Below, one piece after another: positions 33,896 through 44,031 of a DNA stretch of 64,000 bases. The notes under the pieces were generated by a model, which did not search any database, had not been told where the DNA came from, and worked only from the letters and a program-made list of their open reading frames with translations. Within the stretch, counting starts at the first letter, position 1; each line of letters opens with the position of its first letter. The stretch covers positions 930,001-994,000 of the forward strand of contig NZ_NFZS01000001.1 of NCBI RefSeq assembly GCF_003264855.1, read 5' to 3'. The position numbers and the translations under genes are program-made. The stretch is from Dyella jiangningensis (GTDB lineage: Bacteria > Pseudomonadota > Gammaproteobacteria > Xanthomonadales > Rhodanobacteraceae).

Positions 33896-35293
33896 GTGGT
33901 CAAACAGGCATGGCGAGCCATCGGAGCATGGCTCTCAGGGGTTCCACTGTCTGATCCGGTCGATCGCCGCAACTCACCCTTCGTGCATGTGCTGCTGATC
34001 GTGATGGGCTGCGTGGTGCCGCTGAACAAGCTGATCCAGCTGCAATTCACCGGCTACCGCCACAGCATGTCGGCCCAGGCTTTCATCATGGACATCGTCA
34101 CCGACGCCGTGATGACGGCTGCCGCGTGGGGATGCTTCTACCTCGTCCGCACGGGCCGCTTCCGGCCGGGCGTGCGGTTGTACCTGGTGGTGATGTTGTC
34201 CGCGGCGGCACTGGCGTATTCGCAGATCGGGCTGGAGCGCCTGACCAACGATCCCTTCCCGTTGTTGCTGCTCGGCCTCGGCGGCCTCGCGCTGGGGCGT
34301 CGCGCGCTGTGGCTGGTGCTTGCCGTGCTGATGGCCATCTTCGGGCTCGGCATTGCCTCGGATCTTGCCCAGCACATCGCGCGTGGCCCGCTCCAGTGGG
34401 AGCTCAACAACAAGGCGCCGATGGCGGTCAGCTACCTGATCGTCGGGTTGATGCTGGACCGGACCATTTCCGCGCTGCGCCAGAGCCTGACCGAATCGAA
34501 TGCTCGCGGACAGATGCTGCAGGTGGTCAACGCGCGCCTGCATCGTGAGATGGAAGACCGCGCACGTGCGCAGCAACTGCTGATCCATGCGCAGAAGCTG
34601 GAAACCGTGGGACGCGTCGCCGGCGGCGTGGCGCACGACTTCTCCAACGTGCTCGGCGTGATCCTGGGTTACGCGCAGCGGCGCGAGCGGCTGGCGGACA
34701 GCGGCACGAACGCGCTGGTGGATGCCATGCAGGGCGTGGAAAAAGCCGCCCGCCGTGGCATGTCGTTGACAGGACGTCTCCTGACCTTCAGTCGACAAGA
34801 GCCGACCCGGCTGGAAGTGCTTTCCGTCGAGGAAGCCTTGCGCGAACTGTGGCCGATGGTGGGCCAGTTGTTCGCGGCGAACGTGCGCGTGGAACTGGAT
34901 GAATGCGACGAGCCGCTGTCGATCCGTTTCGATCGCACGCAGTTCGAACTGCTGGTGCTCAACATCGCGGCCAACGCGCGCGATGCGATGCCCAATGGCG
35001 GCGTGTTCCGCATGGGCGCGCAGCGTGACGAAGCGTCGAACACGGTCGAGCTGGTGCTGGCCGACAGCGGCATCGGCATGTCGGAAGAGGTGAAGGCGCG
35101 TATCTTTGAAGCGTTCTTCACCACCAAGCCCGCGGGTAGCGGCACGGGGCTTGGCCTCGCCGTGGTCAATGACCTGGTGTCGGCGGCGGGCGGACGCATC
35201 GAGGTGCATAGCGCTCCGGGGCAGGGCACGCGTTTCCGCATCGGGCTGCCGTGTGTGCGCAACCGCTCCGGGGAAACCGAACTTCACGCGTGA
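33896..35293 (+). CDS. Membrane sensor histidine kinase
   Basis: A 465-residue kinase. Four to six hydrophobic segments in the first 190 residues form a membrane sensor with no large periplasmic domain. A short coiled linker precedes the phospho-acceptor His in GGVAHDFSNVLGVILGYA (about 247). The ATPase core shows N-box LNIAANARDAMPNGG, G1 DSGIGMS, F-box and G2 GTGLGLAV. I prefer GTG 33896 after GGGGG; the frame stays open to a TTG at 33812. The gene diverges from the adhesin and converges on an OmpR-type regulator, which is its likely partner. The GGVAHDFxN type is typical of hybrid kinases, but no receiver is attached here. Confidence 0.85.
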   Translation: MVKQAWRAIGAWLSGVPLSDPVDRRNSPFVHVLLIVMGCVVPLNKLIQLQFTGYRHSMSAQAFIMDIVTDAVMTAAAWGCFYLVRTGRFRPGVRLYLVVMLSAAALAYSQIGLERLTNDPFPLLLLGLGGLALGRRALWLVLAVLMAIFGLGIASDLAQHIARGPLQWELNNKAPMAVSYLIVGLMLDRTISALRQSLTESNARGQMLQVVNARLHREMEDRARAQQLLIHAQKLETVGRVAGGVAHDFSNVLGVILGYAQRRERLADSGTNALVDAMQGVEKAARRGMSLTGRLLTFSRQEPTRLEVLSVEEALRELWPMVGQLFAANVRVELDECDEPLSIRFDRTQFELLVLNIAANARDAMPNGGVFRMGAQRDEASNTVELVLADSGIGMSEEVKARIFEAFFTTKPAGSGTGLGLAVVNDLVSAAGGRIEVHSAPGQGTRFRIGLPCVRNRSGETELHA

Positions 35294-35299
35294 GGAAGC

Positions 35300-35319
35300 A
35301 TCGCCGCGCTCGCGGCGAT
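35300..35319. terminator. Hairpin between convergent kinase and regulator genes
   Basis: A 9-bp perfect inverted repeat, ATCGCCGCG and CGCGGCGAT, with only two bases between the arms, in the 33-base gap between the two converging genes. No T-run follows on either strand, so termination efficiency is uncertain. Confidence 0.45.
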
Positions 35320-35326
35320 CGCCATC

Positions 35327-36085
35327 TCAGTGCTGCATCTCCGCCACGAACACGTAGCCGGTGCCGCGCGCCGTAAGCAGCGGCGAGGCTTCGCCGGTCT
35401 GGTCGTCGATCTTCCGTCGCAGGCGATGGATCAGCATGTCCAGCCGATGCGGATCGAAGTCGTAGACGTCTTCGGTGAGCGCGGCAATCAATGTTTCGCG
35501 ACCGACCGGCGCGCCGGCCGAGGCGATCAACACATTGAGCAGGCTGCGCTCGGGCACGGTCAGTGCGATGACGCTGTTGCGCGGCGACACCAGGCACCAG
35601 CCATCGGTATCCAGATGCCAGCGTCCGCGCGCACTGTCGCCCATGGCGGCCACCGTCGAGGGTGTCTCCACGGTGCCGCCGCGCAGGCGACGGGAAAGAC
35701 TGTGCAGCGTGGCAGCCAGCACCTCGACATCCGCCGGCTTGGAGAGATACGCATCGGCGCCGTCGCGCAACGCCTGGATGCGATCGAGACGACCGTGGTT
35801 GCCGGTGAGCATCACGATGCCCAGGTCCGACAGTTCGCGCAGATGACGCACCACGCTCAGTCCGTCTTCGTCCGGCAGGCCGATATCCAGCACCACCATG
35901 TCGAACGACTGCTTGAGCATGTGCCGATACAGCTCGGCGGCGGTGCCGGCGGACGTGATGTCGAAACCGAAGTCGCGCAGGCCCGGGACGAGGATGCCTT
36001 CGCGCAGGTCGTGATCATCCTCGAGCACGGCCACGCGCGCCGGTGTGGCGCTTCTGCGGTGCGTGGTGTGGTCGGGATTCTTCAT
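35327..36085 (-). CDS. OmpR-family response regulator
   Basis: A 252-residue DNA-binding regulator. The receiver domain (about residues 17-130) has the acidic pair in VLEDDHD, the phospho-acceptor Asp in MVVLDIGLPDEDG (about 66), Thr in MLTGNHG and Lys in YLSKPAD. The winged-helix output domain (about 150-250) shows LTVPERSLLNVLIASAG and the recognition segment DPHRLDMLIHRLRRKID. It is convergent with the kinase gene at 33896, a layout compatible with a cognate pair. The neighbouring adhesin and protease are the most obvious targets. Confidence 0.88.
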   Translation of the reverse strand: MKNPDHTTHRRSATPARVAVLEDDHDLREGILVPGLRDFGFDITSAGTAAELYRHMLKQSFDMVVLDIGLPDEDGLSVVRHLRELSDLGIVMLTGNHGRLDRIQALRDGADAYLSKPADVEVLAATLHSLSRRLRGGTVETPSTVAAMGDSARGRWHLDTDGWCLVSPRNSVIALTVPERSLLNVLIASAGAPVGRETLIAALTEDVYDFDPHRLDMLIHRLRRKIDDQTGEASPLLTARGTGYVFVAEMQH

Positions 36086-36279
36086 GAATCGCGCTCGTCG
36101 TGCGGGCTGTCGTCAGACTATAGCAAGCCATCGCGCGGCTTCCGCAAGATCTTGGCCCGGTGATATGCGTCCCGCCTTGGGCGCAGCGCCAGGATCATCC
36201 ATGCCTTCTGGCACTGTGTCGTTCGTCACGGGTCAGCCTAGCGTCAGCGTTTGTGTCTGTTCCAGGGGAGTACCCAACC

Positions 36280-38964
36280 ATGCATCGTCTCGTTCGTCCT
36301 TTTGTTCTCACCGCTCTCGCGACCTGCTGCGCCGCCGCGCTGGCCGCGCCGGCCGCCGATGACCAACCGCACGGCAAGCTGCCGCGCTGGGCGGTGCCGG
36401 AGTCGTATCAGCTCGCCTTCAAGGTCGATCCGCGCCAGCAGGATTTCTCCGGCACCACCAGCATCAAGGTGAAGCTGGACCAGGCGTCCGATCACCTTTG
36501 GCTGCACGGTCGCGAGCTGAAGGTGAGCAAGGTGACGGTGACCGATGCCGCCGGCAAGAAGCACGCCGGCAAGTACGTGGAAGTGGCGCCGCAGGAAGGC
36601 GTGGTGCGCATCGACTTCGGCACCACGCTGAAGCCGCAGGAACTGACCGTGGCATTCGAGTACACCGCACCGCTCAACCAGCAGCTGCAGGGCCTGTACA
36701 AGGTGAGCCACAAGGGCCAGCCGTATGCGATGACGCAGATGGAGCCCATCAGCGCGCGCTTCGCATTCCCCGGTTTCGACGAACCCGGCTTCAAGACGCC
36801 GTTCGACATTCGCCTGACCATTCCCAGCGATGAAGTGGGCGTGGCCAACACCAAGCAGGTGAAGGAAGAGAAGGCCGGCGACGGCTGGAAGACGCTGACC
36901 TTCTCCACCACCAAGCCGCTGCCGACCTACCTCGTCGCGTTCGGCGTGGGCCCGTGGGACGTGGTGAAGGGCCCGGACATCTCGGCCACCGCGCAGCGCG
37001 AGGGCAACCTGGAACTGCGCGGCATCGCCGCACAGGGCGAAGGTCATCGCATGCAGCACGTGCTGGGCGAAACGCCGAGCATCATCCACACGCTGGAGGA
37101 CTACTACGGCTTCGGCTATCCGTGGGACAAGCTCGACCTGCTCGCCGCGCCGGACTTCTCCGCGGGCGCGATGGAAAACCCGGGCCTGGTGACCTTCCGC
37201 GACTGGCTGCTGCTGCTCGATCCGGATTCCCCGGCCAACTACGTGCGCGGTTCGTTCAACGTCACCGCGCATGAGCTCGCGCACCAGTGGACCGGCGACA
37301 CCGTGACGCTCGCGTGGTGGGACGATCTGTGGCTCAACGAAGCCTTCGCCACGTGGATGCAGCAGAAGGTGACGCAGAAGGTGCATCCGGAATACCGCGC
37401 CGACCTCGACCGCGTGCGCGGCGCGCAGGGCGCGATGAACGGCGACAGCCTGGTCACCACGCGCAAGATCCGCCAGCCGATCACTGGCAACGGTGACATC
37501 GAGACCGCATTCGACGGCATCACCTACCAGAAGGGTGCCGCGGTGCTGGGCATGTTCGAAGGCTATGTGAGCGAGCCGGTGTTCCAGAAGGGCATGCGCG
37601 CGTATATCCAGGAGCACAAGTTCGGCAACGCCACCGCCGATGACCTGATCGATTCCATCGCCAAGGCCGCCGACAAGGGCAACGACTTCAAGCAGGCCTT
37701 CAAGAGCTTCCTCAACCAGCCGGGCGTGCCGTACGTGCAGACCAGGCTGACGGAAGAGAACGGCAAGACCGTGCTGCACCTGACGCAGAGTCGTTACCTG
37801 CCGGTGGGCAGCAAGGGTGAAGCGAACCAGGTGTGGGGCGTGCCGATGTGCGTGCGCTTCGCGACCGCTAGCGGCACCAAGGTGAGCTGCGAACTGTTCG
37901 ACAAGGCCGAAGGCAGCATGGTGCTCGAAGGCGCGAGCAAGGGCACCTGGGTGCTGCCAAATGCCAATGGCAGCGGCTACTACCGTTTCGCGATGGCCAG
38001 GAACGACCTGGCCAACCTCGGCAAGCAGATCAACAAGCTCGATGATGCCGAGCAGCTCGCCTACGCCGATGCGGTATACGCCAGCTTCAAGCACGGCGAC
38101 CTCGATGCCGCCGATGTGCTCGCTGCGCTCAAGCCGCTGACCTCGTCCAGGACGCGCGAAGTGGCCACCGCACCGCTGACCAGCTTCAACTGGATCTACC
38201 GCAACCTGGCGCAGACCGATGCGCAGCGGGCCAAGCTCGCCGCGTGGGCCAAGGCCGCCTACCTGCCGCGCATGCAGCAGCTGGGCTACCACCGCAAGGC
38301 GAACGAGGCCGACACCGATTCGTTGCTGCGCAATACGCTGGCCGACGAACTCGCGCTGACGGTGAAGCTGCCGGAAGTGCGCGCCGAACTGCTCAAGCAG
38401 GGCGACGCCGCACTCAAGCGCAAGGCCGATGGTCACCTCGACCTCACGGCGGCCGACTCCGACCTGCTTGGCGCCGCGCTTGGCGTGGCCGTGCAGGAAC
38501 GTGGCAAGCCCGCGGTGGATGCGTTGATCGCCGAAGTGCCGCAGACCAGCGATCCGGCCTTCCGCAACGCCATGCTCGCCGGCCTGAGCGAAGTGAACGA
38601 TCCCGCGCTGGCCAACCAGGTGCGCGACTTTGCCCTCGACAAGAAGGTGAAGGTGGGCGAGATGAGCATGCTGCTGCGCGGTGGTCGCGACACCCGCAAG
38701 GCACGCGACGAATCGTGGCAGTGGGCCACCACCCACTACGACAAGATCGTGGACCGCACCGGCAGCTTCTCTGGCGGTCGCCTGCCGGAACTCATCGGTG
38801 GCGGCGGTTGCTCGCAGGACGAAGCCGATCGCCTGCAGTCCTTCTTCAAGGATCGCGCCAAGCAGGTGAGCGGTGCCGAGCGTGGCCTCGCGCAGGCCAC
38901 CGAGTCCACCGTGCTGTGTCACTCGCTGGCGCAGAAGCAGGACGCTGCCGCGATTCTTCGCTGA
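36280..38964 (+). CDS. M1 family zinc aminopeptidase
   Basis: An 894-residue exported peptidase that removes N-terminal residues from peptides. It begins with a signal peptide (residues 1-22). The exopeptidase motif GAMEN is at 296-300, and the zinc site HELAH (H331, E332, H335) is followed by E354 in LNEAF, giving the exact HEXXH-x18-E spacing. The C-terminal half is the helical ERAP1-like domain. AGGGGAG at 36264 supports ATG 36280. Length is normal for the family. It is monocistronic, ended by a strong terminator. Confidence 0.94.
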   Translation: MHRLVRPFVLTALATCCAAALAAPAADDQPHGKLPRWAVPESYQLAFKVDPRQQDFSGTTSIKVKLDQASDHLWLHGRELKVSKVTVTDAAGKKHAGKYVEVAPQEGVVRIDFGTTLKPQELTVAFEYTAPLNQQLQGLYKVSHKGQPYAMTQMEPISARFAFPGFDEPGFKTPFDIRLTIPSDEVGVANTKQVKEEKAGDGWKTLTFSTTKPLPTYLVAFGVGPWDVVKGPDISATAQREGNLELRGIAAQGEGHRMQHVLGETPSIIHTLEDYYGFGYPWDKLDLLAAPDFSAGAMENPGLVTFRDWLLLLDPDSPANYVRGSFNVTAHELAHQWTGDTVTLAWWDDLWLNEAFATWMQQKVTQKVHPEYRADLDRVRGAQGAMNGDSLVTTRKIRQPITGNGDIETAFDGITYQKGAAVLGMFEGYVSEPVFQKGMRAYIQEHKFGNATADDLIDSIAKAADKGNDFKQAFKSFLNQPGVPYVQTRLTEENGKTVLHLTQSRYLPVGSKGEANQVWGVPMCVRFATASGTKVSCELFDKAEGSMVLEGASKGTWVLPNANGSGYYRFAMARNDLANLGKQINKLDDAEQLAYADAVYASFKHGDLDAADVLAALKPLTSSRTREVATAPLTSFNWIYRNLAQTDAQRAKLAAWAKAAYLPRMQQLGYHRKANEADTDSLLRNTLADELALTVKLPEVRAELLKQGDAALKRKADGHLDLTAADSDLLGAALGVAVQERGKPAVDALIAEVPQTSDPAFRNAMLAGLSEVNDPALANQVRDFALDKKVKVGEMSMLLRGGRDTRKARDESWQWATTHYDKIVDRTGSFSGGRLPELIGGGGCSQDEADRLQSFFKDRAKQVSGAERGLAQATESTVLCHSLAQKQDAAAILR

Positions 38965-38979
38965 GGTCCTGGTGAATGA

Positions 38980-39015
38980 AAACGCCGGGCGGTGTGAACC
39001 GTCCGGCGTTTTTTT
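38980..39015 (+). terminator. Rho-independent terminator after the aminopeptidase gene
   Basis: The stem AAACGCCGGGCGG pairs with CCGTCCGGCGTTT around GTGTGAA with one mismatch and is followed by a run of T to 39015. The stem begins 16 bases after the stop codon. Confidence 0.92.
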
Positions 39016-39115
39016 ATGTGCGGCCCAGGCGTTCGCCGCGCTTTCGCCCGTCCGTCACGCCGTGCCGACCAGGCGCCTCTTATATCGAATGCTGCCGACG
39101 CTTCGGAAGAGACGC

Positions 39116-39628
39116 ATGTCCGCCGCAACGACCGTACCTTCGCTGGCCGATGGCCTCGTCAACAAGCCCATCCCTCGGATCGACCTGGCGCGTTACGCGG
39201 GACACTGGCACGAGATCGCGCACTTGCCGATGGTTTTCCAGCGGCAGTGCGTCGACCACGTGACGGCCGATTACACCTTGCGTCCCGACGGCAAGCTCGA
39301 CGTGCGCAACGTATGCCGCACGCGCCATGACGTCGCCGATGTCGTCGAAGGCCTGGCCCGTCCTGGGAAAGGCGGCGCGGGCGCGCTGGAAGTACGCTTT
39401 GCTCCTGCATGGCTCGCCTGGGTGCCGTTCGTGTGGGCCGACTATTGGGTGATCGATCTCGATCCGGATTACGGCTGGGCGGTGGTCGGCAGCCCGAGCC
39501 GGAAATACCTGTGGATTCTTTCGCGCACGCCGCGCATGGACAAGTCGCTGTTCGACGAATTGTGCGATCGCGCCGTGCTGCGCGGCTACACGGTCGACAA
39601 GCTGATCATGACCGGCCCGGTGGGCTGA
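39116..39628 (+). CDS. Lipocalin family protein (Blc-like)
   Basis: A 170-residue beta-barrel protein that binds small hydrophobic ligands such as fatty acids or lysophospholipids. The lipocalin signature is seen as RYAGHWHEIAHLPMVFQRQC (about residue 25), the later YWVIDLDPDYGWAVVGSPSRKYLWILSRTP segment, and the conserved Arg in the last. Unlike E. coli Blc it has no signal peptide or lipobox from the ATG at 39116 (GGAAGA upstream); no better exported start is visible, so it may be cytoplasmic. Confidence 0.87.
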   Translation: MSAATTVPSLADGLVNKPIPRIDLARYAGHWHEIAHLPMVFQRQCVDHVTADYTLRPDGKLDVRNVCRTRHDVADVVEGLARPGKGGAGALEVRFAPAWLAWVPFVWADYWVIDLDPDYGWAVVGSPSRKYLWILSRTPRMDKSLFDELCDRAVLRGYTVDKLIMTGPVG

Positions 39629-39879
39629 GGGCGCCATGATAAGTGCGCTGTTTTCCCGGCGTGCAGGCATGCGTATCCGGGTTTCAGCGCGTGGAAACTG
39701 GGGAGCCCCATGAGGAGCATGGTGGGCATCACGGAAGCTGGCCGGCGCACAGGATTCATCCGATGACGCTTTAACCCCGGCGACGCATCTTTCCCGTTAG
39801 ACGTTCGAAGGCGCTTGTCGCGCGCTTCGTTCGCCCCCTACATTGGGGCCGACCCACCCGGGTAGTCAGGGAGAAAGAC

Positions 39880-42800
39880 ATGCGTCGTCCGTGGGAATGG
39901 TTAGGTGCGCTCGTGTTGTTGGCGACGCCGGTGTTGGCTCAGGAAGCCCCGCCCGCGCTGCGCGACTGGAAGGAGTGGGTTCTGCACGATGTGCCCACGC
40001 ACGCGTGTCCGATCCTGGCTGCGGGTATAGGCGGTTCCGATGAGCGGCCTTGTGCATGGCCCGGTCGCCTCGCGCTGGACGCGAACAAGGATGGCGCGCG
40101 CTTCAGCTTCCAGGTGCATGTGGATGCGCGCAGCTGGGTTGCGTTGCCGGGCGATGCGAAGCACTGGCCGCAACAGGTAAGCGCCGACAACAAACCGGTG
40201 GCCGTGCTGGAACACGACAATGCCCCGGCCTTGCAGCTCGAACCCGGTGATTATGCGCTGCGCGGCAGCTTGCCGTGGAGCAGTCGGCCCGCGCGCCTGC
40301 GCGTACCCGAGTCGATCGGCCTTGTGGCATTGACCCTGGATGGCAACGCAGTAAGCCGCATCGAGCGCAACGGCGACCAGCTCACCCTGGGCGAAGCGGC
40401 GGCCACGCAGCGCGCGGCCGATACCTTGTCGGTGCGCGTGTTCCGCCGGCTTGCCGATGGCATGCCGCCGAAGCTGGAAACACATTTGGAGCTCAACGTC
40501 ACCGGCAGTGCGCGCGAGCTGTTGTTGGGCCCGGCGCTGCCCGCTGGCTTTGTCGCCACGTCGCTGGATGGCGACGTGCCGGCACGACTGGAGAACGACG
40601 GACGCCTGCGCATCCAGCTGCGGCCCGGTCAGTGGGAGCTGAACGTGGACGCGCGTGGCACCGATGTGCTTTCGCGCATCGCACTGCATCTTCCGGCCGA
40701 GCCGTGGCCACGGCAGGAAATCTGGAGCTATGCCGATGATCCGGGCCTGCGCAGCACGCGCGTGCAAGGCCAGGCCACCGATGCGGCGCAAGCCGACGTG
40801 CCCGGCGGTTGGAGCGCGCTGCCTGCGTATGTGCTCGACGACGGCGATGGCCTGACGATCGAGCAGGGGACACGCGGCGGCGAAGGCGGGCAGGGCGACC
40901 AGCTCACCTTGAACCGCCAGCTCTGGCTGGATTTCGACGGCGGCGGTTTCACCGTGGCGGATCATCTCGCCGGCACGCTACGCCGCAGCCTGCGTCTCGA
41001 CGTGGCGGCGCCGTGGCAACTGCTCAACGCATCGCAGAGCGGGATGCCGTTGCTGGTGACGTCGAGGGACAAGTCGCCTTCCGGCGTGGAGCTGCGCGAA
41101 ACGGCGGTGGATCTCTCGGCCGGCCTGCGCTTTCCGCAACGGGGTGTCATGCCCAGTGGTGGCTGGCAGGCGCCGCTGGAAGCCATCAACGCAACGCTGC
41201 ACCTGCCGCATGGCTACCGACTGATCGGCGCGTCGGGCGTGGATCGCTCGCCGGATTCGTGGATCGCCCAATGGAGCCTGCTCGACCTGTTCGTGGTGGC
41301 GCTGATCGCCTTGCTTGCGGGTCGCCTGGTGGGTTGGCCGTGGGCGCTGGTCGCGCTTGGCTTCCTCGCCTTGTCGCAACACGAAGGTGGTGCGCCGCGG
41401 TGGACACTTGCTGCCGCACTGGCGTTGGCCTTGCTGATGCGCGCCTTGCCCGAGGGGCGCCTGCGGGGGTTTGCGCGCATCGGTGCGGGTGCATTGCTTG
41501 CGCTGGCGGTGTTGTGGGCGTTGCCTTTTGCCAGCACGCAGATGAGTTACGCACTGCATCCGCAACTGGAACAGCGCGGCACGCTGCAATACGCGCCGGC
41601 AGCTGGCCTGGATGAAGAGCGCATCGTGTCTGCGGAGGCACCTGCCGTGGAAGAGGCATCGACCAACGCGCTGCCGCCACCGCCCGCTGCTCCCGCACCG
41701 CCGCAGGACATCGTCGCGGCAGGGATGGCACCAGTGGTCATGCAGAAGGCCAAGGCGCCCTCCGCCTTGCGCGCCGCGCCGCTGAGCTCCGTCACCGTGA
41801 CCGGCTCGCGGATCACGGCCGCCAACACCATTGGGCAGGAGATGGATGCGCACAGCATCGTCCAGGCGGGGCGCGGTGTGCCGCAGTGGGACAATCGCAA
41901 CGACTACGTGCTGGGTTGGTCCGGACCCATCACCAGCGGCCAGACCACGCGCCTGGTGATCGCGCCGGCGTGGCTGGTTCGCCTGCTTCGCATCGCCATG
42001 CTAGCGATGCTGGCGGCCCTGCTGGGCAAGCTGGCCTTGATTCTGATCCGGACACGACAGGCGCCATGGCTTGGCTTGAGGACCGGTGGAGCGGTGGCCT
42101 TGCTGGCGCTGATGCTGCTGCCGCATGCAGCCCACGCGCAGTCGACACCAGGCAGCGAGCTGCTCAGGCAGTATCACGATCGACTGATCGAGGCACCGCC
42201 GTGCGCGCCGGATTGTGTATCCGTCGCACAGGCTTCGGTGCAAGCGAATGGCGATCACCTCGCGCTGGATCTCGATATACATGCGGGCGCCGCGATCGCC
42301 GTGCCGATGCCGCAAGGTGGCGGTGCCGTGTCGCTGCAGTCGGTGGCGGTGGATGGCCGCGACGCGGAGCTGCTGCGCATGGACGACAACCTGCTGGTCA
42401 AGCTCGACCGTGGCGTGCATCGCGTCGCCTTGCGTTTTGGCGTCACCTCGGCGGACACCGCGACGTTGCGCTTTCCGTTGCGCCCGCAACGTGTCGTCTT
42501 CAACGGCGACGGCTGGAAAGCCGATGGCATGGACGATGATCGCCTGCTCGGCGACAGCCTCGCACTCAATCGCGTGCGTGCCAGCAGCGATGGCAAGGGC
42601 GTCGACGTAGTCGCGCAGACCTTTCCCCCGTACGTCAAGCTGACGCGCACGCTGGAACTGGGCACGCAGTGGACGGTGCGCAACACCGTGGAGCGCATTG
42701 CACCGGAGGAGGGCGGCTTCAGCCTCGATCTACCCTTGCTTCCTGGCGAGCATCCGCTTGGGGACGACGCGCGCGTGCATGATGGCCGCGTCGGTATCAC

Positions 42801-43989
42801 CTTCACGGCCGGTCAGCGCGAAGTGAGCTGGACGAGCCGCCTGGATCGCACGGACACGCTGGCCCTGAGTGCACCGGCCCTGGGCGAGCGCGCGGAGCAA
42901 TGGGTGCTGCAGTCGGCACCGATGTGGCATGTGGACGCGAAGGGCGTGCCCGGCTCCGTCAGCGACAATGGATGGAGTTTCCAGCCCCTGCCGGGCGAAA
43001 GCCTGCAGGTCGTGATCACCCAGCCCAAGGCAGTACCCGGCGATAGCCTGGCGTTCGACCTGGTGAATGTCGCGAGCCATGCCGGCGACCGCGTGACGGA
43101 GTCGGAGCTGACGCTCGTGGCGCGCAGCACGCGAGGCGGTGAGCATGCGATCGGGCTTCCTGCGGGAGCGGAGTTGCTCGACGCGCGTCGCGACGGAGCG
43201 CCGCTCAACCTTGCCATTCGCGACGGCAAGCTCAGCCTGCCACTGTTGCCGGGAACGCATCAGTACTCGCTGCGCCTGCGCGAGCCGCAAGGCGTGAGCT
43301 TCAGCACGCGTACGCCATCGCTCTCGCTCGGCGCGCCGGCAGCCAATATCACGCAGCTGCATACGCTGCCGGAGAACCGGTGGGTGCTGTGGACCTGGGG
43401 ACCGACCTCCGGGCCGGCGGTGCTGTACTGGTCCCAGCTGATCGTGCTGCTGATCGCCGCCTGGCTGCTCGCGCGCTATGCGCCCACGCCGCTGCGCTTT
43501 CATCAATGGCTATTGCTGGGGCTGGGATTCTCCGCCTTCGCCTGGGGTGCCTATGCGTTCGTGGTGGCGTGGCTGATCCTGCTGGGTCTGCGCGCGCGCT
43601 ACGTGATGCCCGATCACTTCCGCATGCGCTTCAATTTGGGCCAAGGCGCATTGGCGGTGGTGACACTTGCAGCGCTTGCCGTGCTCGTGTCGGCGGTGCC
43701 GAAGGGGCTGCTCGGCCTTCCCGACATGCATGTGGTCGGCAACCACTCCACCGCCTGGCAGCTGGACTGGTTCGCCGACCACACCGACGATGCCTTGCCG
43801 CACGCCGGCGTGCTCAGCGTATCGATATGGGTCTACAAGATCGCCATGCTGCTGTGGGCGCTGTGGCTGGCGAACGCGCTCATCGGATGGTTGCGCTGGG
43901 GCTTCGAGGCGTGGAGTCGCGGTGGCTATTGGCGCCCGCGCAAGCCCAAGGCAGTGGAGCCGCCGCCGGTGCCGCAGGCCGCGGAGTAA
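39880..43989 (+). CDS. Very large envelope protein of unknown function
   Basis: A 1369-residue protein with a signal peptide (about residues 1-20) and AGGGAGA before the ATG. Layout: a beta-rich periplasmic part to about 455; three membrane helices (about 462-560); a linker with PPPPAAPAPP and the segment SVTVTGSRI (637-645); two more helices (about 692-745), the second ending AHA like a cleaved signal; a second beta-rich part (about 750-1160); and four helices near the end (about 1180-1350). The two halves look like two ancestral membrane proteins joined. I recognise no catalytic motif. It is followed by its own terminator and has no operon partners. Similar long proteins are known only as conserved hypotheticals in xanthomonads. 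Confidence 0.8.
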   Translation: MRRPWEWLGALVLLATPVLAQEAPPALRDWKEWVLHDVPTHACPILAAGIGGSDERPCAWPGRLALDANKDGARFSFQVHVDARSWVALPGDAKHWPQQVSADNKPVAVLEHDNAPALQLEPGDYALRGSLPWSSRPARLRVPESIGLVALTLDGNAVSRIERNGDQLTLGEAAATQRAADTLSVRVFRRLADGMPPKLETHLELNVTGSARELLLGPALPAGFVATSLDGDVPARLENDGRLRIQLRPGQWELNVDARGTDVLSRIALHLPAEPWPRQEIWSYADDPGLRSTRVQGQATDAAQADVPGGWSALPAYVLDDGDGLTIEQGTRGGEGGQGDQLTLNRQLWLDFDGGGFTVADHLAGTLRRSLRLDVAAPWQLLNASQSGMPLLVTSRDKSPSGVELRETAVDLSAGLRFPQRGVMPSGGWQAPLEAINATLHLPHGYRLIGASGVDRSPDSWIAQWSLLDLFVVALIALLAGRLVGWPWALVALGFLALSQHEGGAPRWTLAAALALALLMRALPEGRLRGFARIGAGALLALAVLWALPFASTQMSYALHPQLEQRGTLQYAPAAGLDEERIVSAEAPAVEEASTNALPPPPAAPAPPQDIVAAGMAPVVMQKAKAPSALRAAPLSSVTVTGSRITAANTIGQEMDAHSIVQAGRGVPQWDNRNDYVLGWSGPITSGQTTRLVIAPAWLVRLLRIAMLAMLAALLGKLALILIRTRQAPWLGLRTGGAVALLALMLLPHAAHAQSTPGSELLRQYHDRLIEAPPCAPDCVSVAQASVQANGDHLALDLDIHAGAAIAVPMPQGGGAVSLQSVAVDGRDAELLRMDDNLLVKLDRGVHRVALRFGVTSADTATLRFPLRPQRVVFNGDGWKADGMDDDRLLGDSLALNRVRASSDGKGVDVVAQTFPPYVKLTRTLELGTQWTVRNTVERIAPEEGGFSLDLPLLPGEHPLGDDARVHDGRVGITFTAGQREVSWTSRLDRTDTLALSAPALGERAEQWVLQSAPMWHVDAKGVPGSVSDNGWSFQPLPGESLQVVITQPKAVPGDSLAFDLVNVASHAGDRVTESELTLVARSTRGGEHAIGLPAGAELLDARRDGAPLNLAIRDGKLSLPLLPGTHQYSLRLREPQGVSFSTRTPSLSLGAPAANITQLHTLPENRWVLWTWGPTSGPAVLYWSQLIVLLIAAWLLARYAPTPLRFHQWLLLGLGFSAFAWGAYAFVVAWLILLGLRARYVMPDHFRMRFNLGQGALAVVTLAALAVLVSAVPKGLLGLPDMHVVGNHSTAWQLDWFADHTDDALPHAGVLSVSIWVYKIAMLLWALWLANALIGWLRWGFEAWSRGGYWRPRKPKAVEPPPVPQAAE

Positions 43990-43992
43990 AGG

Positions 43993-44022
43993 AAACGCCA
44001 CGGTAGAAGCCGTGGCGTTTTC
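43993..44022 (+). terminator. Rho-independent terminator of the 1369-residue protein gene
   Basis: Stem AAACGCCACGG (43993-44003), loop of 6, stem CCGTGGCGTTT (44010-44020), then TTC. It starts 3 bases past the stop codon. Confidence 0.85.
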
Positions 44023-44031
44023 GTGGAGTCT

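Noticed and set aside
36244-38922. Minus-strand open frame of 892 codons opposite the M1 aminopeptidase gene
   Set aside because: Pure shadow of a gene with intact catalytic motifs; composition is Gly/Leu/His rich with no family pattern.
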